From Rehmannia glutinosa (Eukaryota > Streptophyta > Magnoliopsida > Lamiales > Orobanchaceae): a DNA stretch of 64,000 nt. The stretch is taken from positions 868,001 through 932,000 of the forward strand of contig JABTTQ020003456.1 in NCBI GenBank assembly GCA_016081115.2, in the 5' to 3' direction. Within the stretch, counting starts at the first letter, position 1; each line of letters starts with the position of its first letter. A program made the translations under genes and the position numbers. Under the pieces are notes generated by a model. It saw only the letters and a list, made by a program, of their open reading frames with translations, searched no databases and was not told the origin of the DNA. This document shows, piece by piece, positions 11,015 through 21,300 of this stretch.

Positions 11015-11663
11015 TTAATATAATAGAGATAAGATTAACAGCAAATTCGTTAACTTCAAATAGCTTGAAGCCCACAAAGAAACAGGCCAATGACCTCATT
11101 AGGCCGGGCTTGGACAGGCCTTAGAAGGCAAGGTAGATATTGAGAGTCCAGCCGGCCCAATATGGCACGCGATCCACGCGGTCAACCAAATAATAGTGCC
11201 AATTAAATAAGTTTATCTGCAAAAGTGTACGCCGGCCATCCAATTGCAACATACTATTGTGTTCCAGTCAGAATATCAATCCCCACGCGCATATATTTAG
11301 CACGCTCTCTGTCTGCCAATTGCAACATACTATTGTTTTCCAGTCAGAATATCAATCCCCACGCGCATATACTTACCACGCTCTCTGTCTGCCGACCAAA
11401 TAATATTGGCTAAACTACCGTTTTTGTTTTGCTGAGTTGCAACTGGATTTATTAAAGGATGAACTCCTTCCTAAGGGCTTTTATTGTTCTATATCTAGAG
11501 CGTGTAGGATATGAAGCGCGGGTTATCGCCAAAATAGTCGGTCCTCGGGCCGCAAAGACCGAGTCACCACACAAGAAATTCTCCTCCATTCTCGCAACCG
11601 GATTTATTTCGTGCTACAATAGAAGGATACTCCAAGCGTATAATAACTATAAATTAATTATAA
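11015..11663. other. Intergenic between two mobile elements
   Basis: No gene was recognised. The stretch has somewhat higher GC than its neighbours (AGGCCGGGCTTGG, CCGGCCCAATATGG near 11100-11160) and contains a 76-bp tandem duplication. A 70-codon open frame at 11459-11671 has no family features. Confidence 0.35.
11241..11392. repeat. 76-bp tandem duplication
   Basis: Two adjacent copies begin with CAATTGCAACATACTATTGT at 11241 and 11317 and end with GCTCTCTGTCTGCC. They differ at about three positions, so the duplication is fairly recent. Confidence 0.85.
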
Positions 11664-12080
11664 CGGCATGATTGGTATGTGGGAATGGGGTAGGAATGGA
11701 ATGACCATTCCTTATTTCATTCCCATTCACATGCTTGGTATGCTTTAGTAATGGGAATACTCATTCCCATGGTAATCCCTATTCCCAAAAGTAAGGGAAT
11801 AACCATTCCTCCTCTCCCCCATGGGTTTAACTATTCCCAATCATCAAGAATGACTCAAATTTTATTTTTAATAAAATTATCTTTCTATAAAATACTAAAA
11901 ATGTGGATATAATCTATATTTTCGAAAAGTAGTATTATAAATAAAAAAAATATTTATAATTTAAATATATATTTAATATTTTAATAAATCATAGTCAATT
12001 TCTATCAATATTCAATACTTAAATCAAAATTTTGATATAGAATTCTTTTGTTGATTTTCTAAATTTTCTTATAAAAAATA

Positions 12081-12363
12081 GAGATAATTATAAAAATACC
12101 CCTGAGGTTTGGGATAATTACATAAAAACTCAGAGATTTTTTAAAATTACAAAAACCCCTTGAGGTTTGATTCTGTCTTACATTTTCCCCCTTCATAAGC
12201 AACAAAAATATCAAAATCCCCCTGATATTTATAAAAATACTATAGTTACCCCCTTAAATTTAACACATAATCAAACCTGATGGGTTTTTTTTGTAATTTT
12301 AAAACCTCTCTGGATTTTTTTGTAATTAGCCCAAATCTCAGGGGGTGTTTTTGTAATTTTCCC
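12081..12363. mobile_element. MITE of the GGGATAATTACAAAAA family (copy 1)
   Basis: The ends read GAGATAATTATAAAAATAC and, reversed, GGGAAAATTACAAAAACAC. Both lead into CCCTGAGGTTTGGG-like words. Perfect 9-bp duplications TAAAAAATA flank it at 12072-12080 and 12364-12372, as for Mutator-like elements. It is nested in the Harbinger-like element, so it is the younger of the two. Confidence 0.82.
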
Positions 12364-12406
12364 TAAAAAATATTATATAAAATATTTTTGATATCATAGA
12401 TATAAA

Positions 12407-12408
<2 letters not shown>

Positions 12409-12441
<33 letters not shown>
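12409..12441. repeat. (TA)n microsatellite
   Basis: About 16 TA repeats inside the Harbinger-like element. Confidence 0.9.
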
Positions 12442-12445
<4 letters not shown>

Positions 12446-12754
12446 TAGCACATATTAAAATAATCTTATATCAATTTATTTAATAACATATTTAATAAAA
12501 TTTATTTAAAAAAATCTTATTTAAGAGAATTTGATACTTTAAAATTATTTTTCTCAATTACTATCATTAATTTATAATTACCGGTCAAGATATTTAAATC
12601 AAGTAAAAAATCGTCATCCATTCATTTCTCCATTCCTTGTACATACCAATCATAAGAATAGTAATACTACATCATTCCATTCCTAATGTTATTCCATTCC
12701 TAAGTTCATTCCATTCCAACCTAATTCCATTCATTCATACCAATCATGCCGTAA

Positions 12755-13540
12755 GTGTATAAATATTCACACATACTAAATGCAGTTCAACGTATATTAT
12801 ATTTAATTATACAATAAATATTGCACCTAGTGTATTCTTTCGGGAATTGCATCCACAAGATTTAACAAAAGAGAAATGATAAGAATTATCTCATGAAAAA
12901 CACATTTAGCCGTAAAAACTTTGTAATTAGGAAAAATTGTGAATCGAGTCCTTTTTTAAACGCAATTTAATATTTTTCAGAATTATAATTTGATCCAGAT
13001 ACATAGACTCCCAATTTTTCGTCTAATTTTGCGATTTTCAAGAAAAAAAATCTCCCATTTTTGTGTTAAATAAAAACCTCGCCGTTTGCGTGCTTTCTTT
13101 TTGTTTCATTTTTCTTTTCAAGATACTATATGCATGGGACCAATTTTGCCATTCACAGAAGTATCTTGTTCTTAGATTTTATTTATATATTAGCATATAA
13201 ATATCGTAAATAGAAAATGGTTTCTCGAATTATCTAGATATTGAATATGGTATTAATGTATTATAACATTGTTATTTAACAAGAATGATAAAACGAATAT
13301 AATCTTTCGTTCTCAAAGCTGCATACTATTAATTGTAGAATCAATATTATTATTTTAGTTTTTTTCAAACAAGTAAATAAAGATTAGTATATTATATTTT
13401 TGCACCAATATTCGTATGACTAACAAATTTAGAAAAATCATTTTCAAATAACGTTTATATTATGATTCTATTACTTATGAATTAAAAAATCAATTAGTAT
13501 TTAAAATTTTATTTCGCTTCAATACATTTTTCGAGGTGAA
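12755..13540. other. AT-rich intergenic DNA, nothing recognised
   Basis: No gene, RNA or terminal repeat could be supported. Confidence 0.3.
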
Positions 13541-13985
13541 ACCGAGGAAGCACGAACACACTTCTATTGGGATGTCGCACTCCATACCGGACACATATCC
13601 TAAGACGATACTTTATTCGATACTTCATGGATACTCCATGGATACATCTACATATGAAATAGATAGAATTTATTCTATGCTCATTTTTTCAAAGATTTTT
13701 TGTATATCTATGTGAATTATCATATTTCATATTTGAATACTTATGAAATTTTCTTTTTTATGCTTGAAACATTGTTTTTTAGTTATATTTAGCACATTTG
13801 TATTTTCAATAATATAAAAATATATAATTTTATATGTGTATATATAGTATCCATATCCTTAAAATTTCAAAATATGTCGTATTTTCATATCCAGGTAATA
13901 AGTATTGTATCAGGTGTTCAGATCCGTATCATATCCGATCCGTATCCGATCGCTCAGTCTTCGCAAAGGGTGAAACCAAGAACGC
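13541..13985 (+). repeat. Dispersed repeat, copy 1 (partner at 53340-53705)
   Basis: This stretch and 53340-53705 share, in the same order, CCATACCGGA, GGATACTCC.TGGATACATCTACA, TCTATGTGAATTAT, TATATGTGTATATATA-like AT blocks and a final CGTATCCG region. They share no open frame. It is probably an uncharacterised mobile-element fragment. Confidence 0.6.
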
Positions 13986-14375
13986 TTATATTATCCGAAT
14001 TTGTGACGGACCATAACCATATCATGTTATACTCACAAATTTCTTTTCAACACAAAAGAATATATCTAAATTTCGTAAAAATAATTTATACCCATTATGT
14101 GATTGGTTAATGGTTACTATAAAGTCTAAACTCCACAATCGATAGAGCGCGTGATATAAGTCCTGTAGGTGGTGGAATAGAATCAGCACGATTATCAATG
14201 ACCACGTATTGGTCATTAAATGGAAAATATAAAATAAAAAAATCCCATTGTCAAAATAAAACATAAAGATAAAACGAATTTACGAGCTCCACCTACCCCT
14301 TGCCTTCATATAGCGTCAAATTTAGCTAGAACCTTCGTTTCACTCTTGCCATCTACCTAAGCTCTATATACTCAA
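13986..14375. other. Upstream region of the superoxide dismutase gene
   Basis: Probable promoter. A TATA-like CATATAG near 14308 would place transcription start in the pyrimidine-rich CGTTTCACTCTTGCCATC near 14336. The TATATA at about 14365 is too close to the leader splice donor at 14391 to serve this transcript. Both points are inference. Confidence 0.35.
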
Positions 14376-15124
14376 CAGGGGTGCTCTGAGGTAAAATAAC
14401 TCACAAAAGTAAATAAGCATCTGTAGCAGGTTTCTGGTTCAGTTTTTCGATTTGATTTTGTTTTCCTGTTATATTTGATTCATGATTGGAGATTATATGG
14501 AATGAAATGTGATTTTGAATTGCTTTATTGAGTTTTTTTATTCATTTAGCTTCAGATTCAAGCTATTTGTTGATCTGTTGTGTATCTGATTATGTATTCA
14601 TATTTTTTCTGTTGTTAACACGTCTCGTAGATAGATTTGGTTTCAAGTATGGCTGTCACTTTTGCTTGATTGCCTTGTTGGAGTATTTTAATTGATGCAG
14701 ACGTTTACAAAGGTTTACAGTATTTGAGTAGATTTTGGTTTCATAAATCTTTCAACATTTGTGTAGCTCGGATCTTTCATGTTATAGTGTAAAGAATTTA
14801 TACTGCAAGTGTAATATTTGCGCGATATAACTCAATTAAAAATTGTGATAGTTTTGGTTGGTAAATACTGGAAAATGTCAGTAGCTATGGCATCTCAATT
14901 ATTAGTAAGATTCAAGCCTTTGTGAGGCCTTTCATAGTGGTTGCAACTTCCAATGCTTAATAACATATCCATATCTGCTTTTTCTTATGATGTTGTTTGA
15001 CTTGGTACTTGATTTGTTTTTTTCAAATCATTTTTCACTGGCTGCTTGCTACATGCCTACATCGATGGTATTTTATTTGTATCACAGTATTAATTATCTT
15101 TCTTTACAAATTTTGTAGATCACA
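14376..15124 (+). promoter_or_regulatory. Leader intron and split miR398 target site
   Basis: CAGGGGTGCTCTGAG (14376-14390) is followed by a GT donor. A TAG acceptor at 15116-15118 precedes ATCACA (15119-15124), eight bases before the start codon. Joined, these give a 21-base site. It pairs with the conserved plant miR398 (as I remember it) at 17 positions plus one G:U pair, with mismatches at miRNA positions 5, 13 and 21. The CTGAGATCACA part is the same as in the Arabidopsis CSD1 target as I recall it. miR398 lowers Cu/Zn superoxide dismutase when copper is scarce. The 728-bp intron 14391-15118 breaks the site between miRNA positions 6 and 7. Confidence 0.75.
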
Positions 15125-15131
15125 ATTAACC

Positions 15132-17888
15132 ATGGTGAAGGCTGTCGCAGTGCTCAACAGTAGTGAGGGTGTTAGTGGCACCATCTACTTCACCCAGGAA
15201 GGAGATGGTACTTATCATTTTCATCAAATCTTTTTCTGTGTTATTATCTTTTCAAGTTCAGCTGGATGCTTACGTTCTTTGTTTCTTTCGTTCTTCAGGT
15301 CCGACAACTGTTACTGGAAACCTTTCTGGCCTTAAGCCTGGACAACATGGCTTTCATGTTCATGCCCTTGGTGACACCACCAATGGTTGTATGTCTACTG
15401 GTAAGTTTCTCTTGCAATGTTTGTTTACTGACTCTATTGTGTCTGCAAATAACTTGTTGGCTGGATTGATATAGGTTTTCGTTTTACTTTTGTCAATCTG
15501 TAGGACCTCACTTCAATCCTGCTAGCAAGGAACATGGTGCTCCTGATGATGAGGTTCGCCATGCTGGTGACCTTGGGAATGTCACAGTTGGAGAAGATGG
15601 TAATCATCTTTGATTTTATGACAGAAAAAAATCAGCATACTATCATTCTTTAGCATGTATATTAAAATTTATTGCGAATTTTTTGGACCGACACGTGTAG
15701 GTAAGAGTTTAAGTTTCTAATTGTCAGTATCATTGCCCGTTGTGTTATTGCATCCGCTATTGAAGGAATGCTTGTTTCAACTAAAATTAGTATTTTAAAG
15801 GGATAATTACAAAGAGACCCTAAGGTTTGGGCTAATTACAAAAACCTAGAGATTTTTGAAAATTGCAAAAAAAACCCTTTGAGGTTTGATTCTGTCTTAG
15901 ATTTTTTCCGCTGCACAAGCACAAAACCTTTCGAATTTCCCCTTGATATTTATAGAAATATTACAGTCACCCCCTTAAATTTAAGGTAGAATCAAATTTG
16001 AGGGAGCTTTTTGTAATTTTGAAACATCTCTGCGATTTTTTTGTAATTAGGCCAAACCTCAGGGAACTTTTTGCAATTATCCCTAATTTAAATAATTCTG
16101 GTTGCAACCAATGTTCTTGCCGTAAGAAAAATTGGAGATGACCTTCAATTGTGCCTTCTAGATTTATCTGTATTTTGTTTCTTGGGCGTCATATTTTGAT
16201 CAATGCTTAGATTTATTTTGTTAATGTAAAAAAGTGCTATATAATATAATTACCTCGCATTGTAGTTATCACAATTCAACTCTGACTTGAATAATTCTCT
16301 CTTTTCTGATTTCTACCTGTTTCAGGCAAAGCTGATTTCACCATTGTTGACAAGCAGGTTTAATTTCCACCCTACCATCTCCCATTAATATCTCATGAGG
16401 TTTCTAGCTTGGGTATACTAATTTTGTTTGTTTTTCTTTCTCTTTTTTTTTTCCGGCAGATACCACTTACAGGGCCACATTCTATAATTGGAAGAGCTGT
16501 AGTTGTCCATGCTGATCCGGATGATCTTGGAAAGGGTGAGAGTCCTCTACTTTTTCTGCTTACTGAATTTTCTCATGCATTAATTTGGCCTGTTCTAGAA
16601 AGAAAAACAAAAAGATCTTCCCTTCCTTCTCCACTAGTCATAGAGAGGACTGCAATGAGAAAGGGAAAAAAAGAAAATCCTATAGCTGTACTGTTGGAGC
16701 TGGTCATTATTGTGATCAGTAACTAGGTAACCGATGCTAGAACTGGCTGACATTAAGTGGGAGCATGGGAAGGGGCCCTTTAGATACGCAGGTGATGGCT
16801 ACTGGATTTTACCAACATAAACAAAAGAAAGATTCGACTTGCTTTTTAATGTCTATATACAATGGCTATCAGTAATTAGACATTCCAATGCTATGAACTT
16901 AACATTCTCTAAAAAATAATTATCTTGATAAATGGGACTGTAGAAAGTGGCATGAAGAAATTTTGAAACACAATCTCTTTTTCCTTCATTTTTCTCTTAT
17001 TTGGTTTGAATTTTCTCTGATTGGTTGGGCCGTGGAGGCAGCACTATAAAACAGCCCTATATGTTTTCTACTATTGCATTTTCACAATATCCCTGTTGAA
17101 GTTATCATGGTTATGGTATTAACTGCTTTAATGCAAATGTGACATCTTTTAAATATGGATAATGATTGAGTTATTGTCTGTTGTCTCAGGTGGACATGAA
17201 CTAAGCAAAACCACTGGAAATGCTGGAGGAAGAGTTGCTTGTGGTAAGACATACATATTTATTTTTTATGCTATTGAACTATGATGATTGATATGTAATG
17301 TTTTTGGTTAAATATGATAGATCATGCTTTTTTTTTTTTTTTTTTTTTTTTGAAGTGAACCATCAAATACCTCATTACATCAAGATTCCAAGTAACAACA
17401 AATTGACAATTATTAGTGAACTATTTACATTTTACAACTATTATAATTAACTATTTTATACATAGCTAGAAAAATACCACCACTTCTGATGGCACTCCAA
17501 CCCAAGACCACAAATAGTTGAACAAGACACTCTGGAGGCTCCTGCAATATAGAAAAGAAAATTACTATTTTGTGCCATTGACAATGACATCAACAGAAAA
17601 AGGTTGCAAAGTGAATAGAATTACTTAAGGTTTCATAAAGAGTGTAAAACTAAAACTAAAAGATTAGTTCCTTGTGACAGCCTTTAATCTGAATTATCTT
17701 TAGTGACGAGTTATGGGCTGAAACCACCAGCAAGAAAATATAGGTTCACGGTTGCTTTTTAAATTGTACACCGTGTAACATAATTGACAACAAACTGATG
17801 TGATTAAAGCATAAGACAGCTACAAGTGTCTACCTATTTACTTAAGTTTCGCCAATGTTGTGCAGGAATCATTGGCCTTCAGGGCTGA
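15132..17888 (+). CDS. CSD1 (SODCC): Cytosolic Cu/Zn superoxide dismutase
   Basis: The enzyme converts two superoxide radicals to oxygen and hydrogen peroxide. Seven coding exons (15132-15207, 15299-15400, 15504-15599, 16326-16357, 16460-16535, 17190-17243, 17866-17888) join cleanly to 152 aa, the usual cytosolic length. There is no transit peptide: the protein starts MVKAVAVLN. Copper and zinc ligands are in place: GFHVHALGD, the HFNP..EHG loop, the RHAGDLGN segment and the late [11 protein letters not shown]is. The disulfide cysteines are NGC and RVACG, and the end GIIGLQG is typical. Exon order and phases agree with plant CSD1 genes. A MITE sits in intron 3 at 15800-16083 and a poly-T led fragment in intron 6. 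Expression is probably controlled by copper through the upstream miR398 site. The frame has no lesions. Confidence 0.97.
15800..16083. mobile_element. MITE of the GGGATAATTACAAAAA family (copy 2), in SOD intron 3
   Basis: It starts GGGATAATTACAAAGAG and ends CTTTTTGCAATTATCCC. The flanking nonamers are TATTTTAAA (15791-15799) and TAATTTAAA (16084-16092), one mismatch. Its length of 284 bp nearly equals copy 1 (283 bp). Like copy 1 it contains GAGGTTTGATTCTGTCTTA and, on the right, CCAAACCTCAGGG. Confidence 0.82.
17323..17600 (-). mobile_element. Possible 3' fragment of a retroelement in SOD intron 6
   Basis: A T tract of more than 20 at about 17329-17352 is followed by sequence unlike the rest of the intron. 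Read on the minus strand this looks like a retroposed 3' end with a poly(A) tail. No coding match or target duplication was found, so the right edge is a guess. Confidence 0.3.
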
Positions 17889-18486
17889 GTAAACCCGGTG
17901 GCGTGCTCTACTTTCGTTGTCGCTTATATCTTTTCTCCAGGAGAAGGATCCTACATCACTTGCTACCTATAGGGTTCTTAAATAAAGGCTTTGTTAGAAT
18001 GAACGTTTTTCATATGTAATTCTACATATAAGTCGTATGGTTTACTGAGTATTATGCCTATTGAAAGTTTGATATCGTTATTCTATTTTGTGGATGAGCA
18101 CTTTTCAGTTTCTTTCTTGAACTACAGTATTTGGATCACTTAGGAGTGTGAAACATAGTCTTGAGTCTTGATAACAAAAGCAACATATTAGATTATTTTT
18201 GTGAACATAAAAAGCATGTAAACATAAATAGAAAAGTAATAGGTGAAAGGGTTCCAGCTTCTAAGACCATTGTTGTGAGAGTAATAGATGTCCGAGACTC
18301 TTTGATACTCTTTGATTATCTTGTATATTGATGAATTAGTAAATCTATTTATACCATGGTAATGATTCGCCAGTCGCCACCCACCAAACAATGTTGGATA
18401 AATCGTCTGACCTCTAAATAGCAAGACCTAGAGCCTTGAGATTCAACACCACTAACTACTCAGGATACAAGTTTTTTATTTTACTT
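17889..18486. other. 3' region of the SOD gene and intergenic DNA
   Basis: The SOD 3' UTR probably ends near the AATAAAG at 17980. The rest shows no gene. Confidence 0.35.
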
Positions 18487-18655
18487 GTTATTTTAGTATG
18501 AGGAGTTTTATGTGAGACAGTCTCACTGATCTAAGTCATGAAATTTGGATCATAAAACATTGAAAAATATGAATTATTTTCATGGGTATGAATTTGGTCG
18601 AAATTGTATTTAAATATTGGATCTGTCTTCATGAGACTTTCTATACAATTTTTTG
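18487..18655. repeat. MITE-like repeat TTTTATGTGAGAC (copy 1)
   Basis: It shares TTTTATGTGAGAC, ATCTAAGT, AATATGAATTATTTTCATG, GTATGAATTTGG and TCGAAAT with 20736-20906, in the same order and with the same spacing. This copy has lost most of its right inverted repeat. Confidence 0.6.
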
Positions 18656-19795
18656 TGTATTACTTTTAGGGATACCAATAATATGCTTGAGATTGGGGAT
18701 ATAATTAAAAAATATATATTAACAAAAATTACAGAAATTTCTTTGATTGATACTTACATTTTGCCCCAACAAATAGTTGACATGACGAGATTTGTCAACA
18801 TCATCAAATATTTTTATGGTTATTTTTTCTTAAAATTACAAATAATCTCAGTTTTTCAGTTGACTATTTGTAACATTTAGAAAAGATGAAAGAGGTAATT
18901 TAAAATATAAGACGAAAAGTCTGGGTTCTTTGTAATATTTAGAAAAATAGAGGGATGTAATTGTAAAATATTTGATGGCGTTGTCAAATTTTGTCAATTC
19001 AACTAATGATTGAGTAAACATATAAGGCGGAATCAACCTCAATGAGGTTTCAACAATTTTGAAACTTGTCTTGATTAGGGGTGTCAATTTAGGACCCGAC
19101 ACGCAAAACCCGACACGAACCTAACACGAAATTAATGGGTATGGGTCCATGCTTCGTGGGTCCGGTCGAAAATGGGTCGGACCGACTAACCCGCCAATTA
19201 AACATTCGGATCCGGTCAACCTACTATGACCCGTTTAACCCGTCTAACCCGTTTGTGAATTTAAAATTTTTTTACGTAAATAACTAATTGTAAGAAAAAA
19301 CAACAAACAATACATATCTTTAAAACTCAAATGATAAAGCCTCCTTAATTATGTATTTATTATTATTATGCATGTATTTTTGAATATTGTCCTCAAAATA
19401 TGATTAGTATGTTATGTTATTTATGCAATTATGTTATTTCTTTTTGTATGTTGTGAATTGTAATATTGTTTATTGATCGAATAATGTATGATAGTGATTG
19501 ATTTTGAAAAAAATTAATTTATTGATTAAAACTAATAAATGTATATTAAAATAATTTCATTAAACGGGTTAAGTCGCGTGGTCCGGTTACCTCGTGAAAT
19601 AAGCGAGTCGGTCCGTGTTCAATAATCGACACGAATAATTAAGCGGGTCGGGTCCGGTCGATTGTTTCGACACGCGAACCGCAAACCCGCACCCAACCCA
19701 AATTGACACCCTAGTCTTGATTTTCTTGTAATTAGCCCAAATCTCATCGTGTTTTTTTTTTTTTTTTTTTTGTAGTTGTAATTATCCCTTAGTGT
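18656..19795. mobile_element. Degraded GGGATAATT-family element, split by a hAT-like MITE
   Basis: The right end reads CTTGTAATTAGCCCAAATCTC, then GTAATTATCCC at about 19786-19796. That is the typical right end of the family, with a 21-base T tract inserted. Left of the hAT-like insertion are AATGAGGTTTCAACAATTTT and similar family words. The left end near 18667 (AGGGATA) is uncertain and no duplication is clear. Confidence 0.5.
19076..19713. mobile_element. hAT-like non-autonomous element
   Basis: The ends are TAGGGGTGTCAATTTAGG and, reversed, TAGGGTGTCAATTTGGG. Perfect 8-bp duplications GTCTTGAT flank it at 19068-19075 and 19714-19721, as for hAT transposons. Subterminal regions are rich in ACCCG / CGGGT words (GACACG, AACCCG, GGGTCGG). 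No transposase is encoded. Confidence 0.85.
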
Positions 19796-19910
19796 TTGTT
19801 TTTTCATTTTACGATATGTGTACGCGATAAATCACATTCAAATAATTCATAATACGCACTCATTCGAAGGACAATAGTATAACGATGGAATATGAAAATG
19901 AAACAGAAAA

Positions 19911-20665
19911 AGCACTGCTCTATTGTTAAATATAGCAATCCTATTCTCTAACTCATTTTCTCTTCCTTCTCTCTCTTCTTTCTCAAAAAAATCTTCTCTT
20001 TCCCCCATTCCTCCATTAGAGAGGATGGGGGAATCACTTCATTTATTTTTTTGCTAGTTTCTTCTAGTTTCCCTTTATGGGAATGGTTTTTCACTAGTGG
20101 GACTTGAGTCTCCTTTTATGGTAGTGGTTAGTGTCCCTTTGTGGGATTTTTTTCTTTGTTTTCGTTTCTTTTTCTTCTTCTTCTTTTTTTGAGATCTGTA
20201 ATTTTGGCAAAGATCCGCCTTTTTGGTTTCGATCCGGCCATTTTGGTTGTTGTTCGGTTGCGAGGGCGATTTCTCACGCCTTAATGTTGAAGAAAAATAT
20301 GTAATAGAGTTGGATCCAGGGCATAATGAAGAAAGAGGCGAAGAGATTGTCACAAGATTAAAAAGCTATTTAGCCATTTAATGGAGTTTTAGTTTTTGTC
20401 ACTTGTAACAAATATTCTCTTTGTTCTTGTTTTTCATTCATATGTATTTTCTCTTTGGTATGTTTTTCCCCATTATTGTAGCTTTGTGGTTTGAGAGTTT
20501 TAAATGTTGATGTGGATTTGAATTGGTCTAGTCAATTCCCCGCATTGACTCTTCGTGTAGTCGATATGCTCCCGAGTCGAGTTGGCTCCATTGTATTGTC
20601 AAAAGTTTGGTTGAGTTATTAATAAAAGTCATCGTTCGAAAAAAATGAAATAAAAATAAGCCTCC
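19911..20665 (+). mobile_element. Possible non-autonomous non-LTR retroelement
   Basis: The stretch starts with pyrimidine-rich DNA (CTCTTCCTTCTCTCTCTTC), has no long open frame, and ends TTGAGTTATTAATAAAAGTC followed by A-rich sequence. That layout resembles the 3' end of plant L1 elements. Similar A-rich words (AAAATGAAA) lie just outside both ends, but a clean target duplication cannot be shown. It could also be a processed transcript. Confidence 0.35.
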
Positions 20666-20735
20666 ACCCCAACCTCAAGTCCCCGCTTCCCCAAACCAAA
20701 CTAATCAAAAATGTATACAAACTTACGCCTTAGAA

Positions 20736-20906
20736 GAGGTTTTATGTGAGACCGTCTTATAAATCTAAGTTAATGAGACAGATCATAAACATATAAGAAA
20801 TATGAATTATTTTCATGTGTATGAATTTGGATCGAAATTCTATTTAAATATAATATTCGTCTCATGAATTATATTTATAAGACCGTCTCACATAAATTTT
20901 TATGTA
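20736..20906. mobile_element. MITE with TTTTATGTGAGACCGTCTTA ends (copy 2)
   Basis: The left end TTTTATGTGAGACCGTCTTA pairs with TAAGACCGTCTCACATAAA at the right end. About 25 bases of each end are inverted repeats. The interior matches copy 1 at 18487-18655. Confidence 0.75.
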
Positions 20907-21300
20907 TGCACTATAATAGGCTATTAAGTCAACCGATGCGCACACACATTAAAATCTCCAAGCACCCATGTCTTCATGAAATTTTTGACGAAAATTAACT
21001 TGAGCGTTGTTACTTTAAAAGTTTAATTAGAAAAAATTAACACTTTAGACAAAAACAATCTCTCTACTTGGTCGTTTTGTTTTCCAGAAGTATTAACCAT
21101 AACCAAAGCAATCACAAATTTTCTCTTTTATCATAAACAAATGAACAATTAATTTTGTAGTCCTCTTTGTGCTAGTGCACTCTGGGTCTTTGAACCCAAG
21201 AAAAATGACCTGGTTCAGTTCTCTGATTTTGAGAACTACGAGCGCACCAATGATCGGACCATGCTGATGGGTTTCATCAACTTCGGCTCTGTCATTTCCC
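20907..21300. other. Upstream region of the PPR gene
   Basis: AT-rich sequence with no clear motif. A minus-strand open frame at 21093-21302 overlaps the PPR start and has no family features. Confidence 0.3.

Larger units (their letters stand above)
11664..12751. mobile_element. PIF/Harbinger-like non-autonomous element
   Basis: Terminal inverted repeats are CGGCATGATTGGTATG on the left and its complement CATACCAATCATGCCG on the right. They are flanked by the trinucleotide TAA at 11661-11663 and 12752-12754, the target site typical of PIF/Harbinger and Tourist elements. Subterminal regions are rich in GGAATG on one side and CATTCC on the other. The 1,088-bp element encodes no transposase and has itself been invaded at 12081-12363. 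Confidence 0.8.

Noticed and set aside
11459..11671. 70-codon plus-strand frame
   Set aside because: It has no known domain and runs into the left end of the Harbinger-like element.
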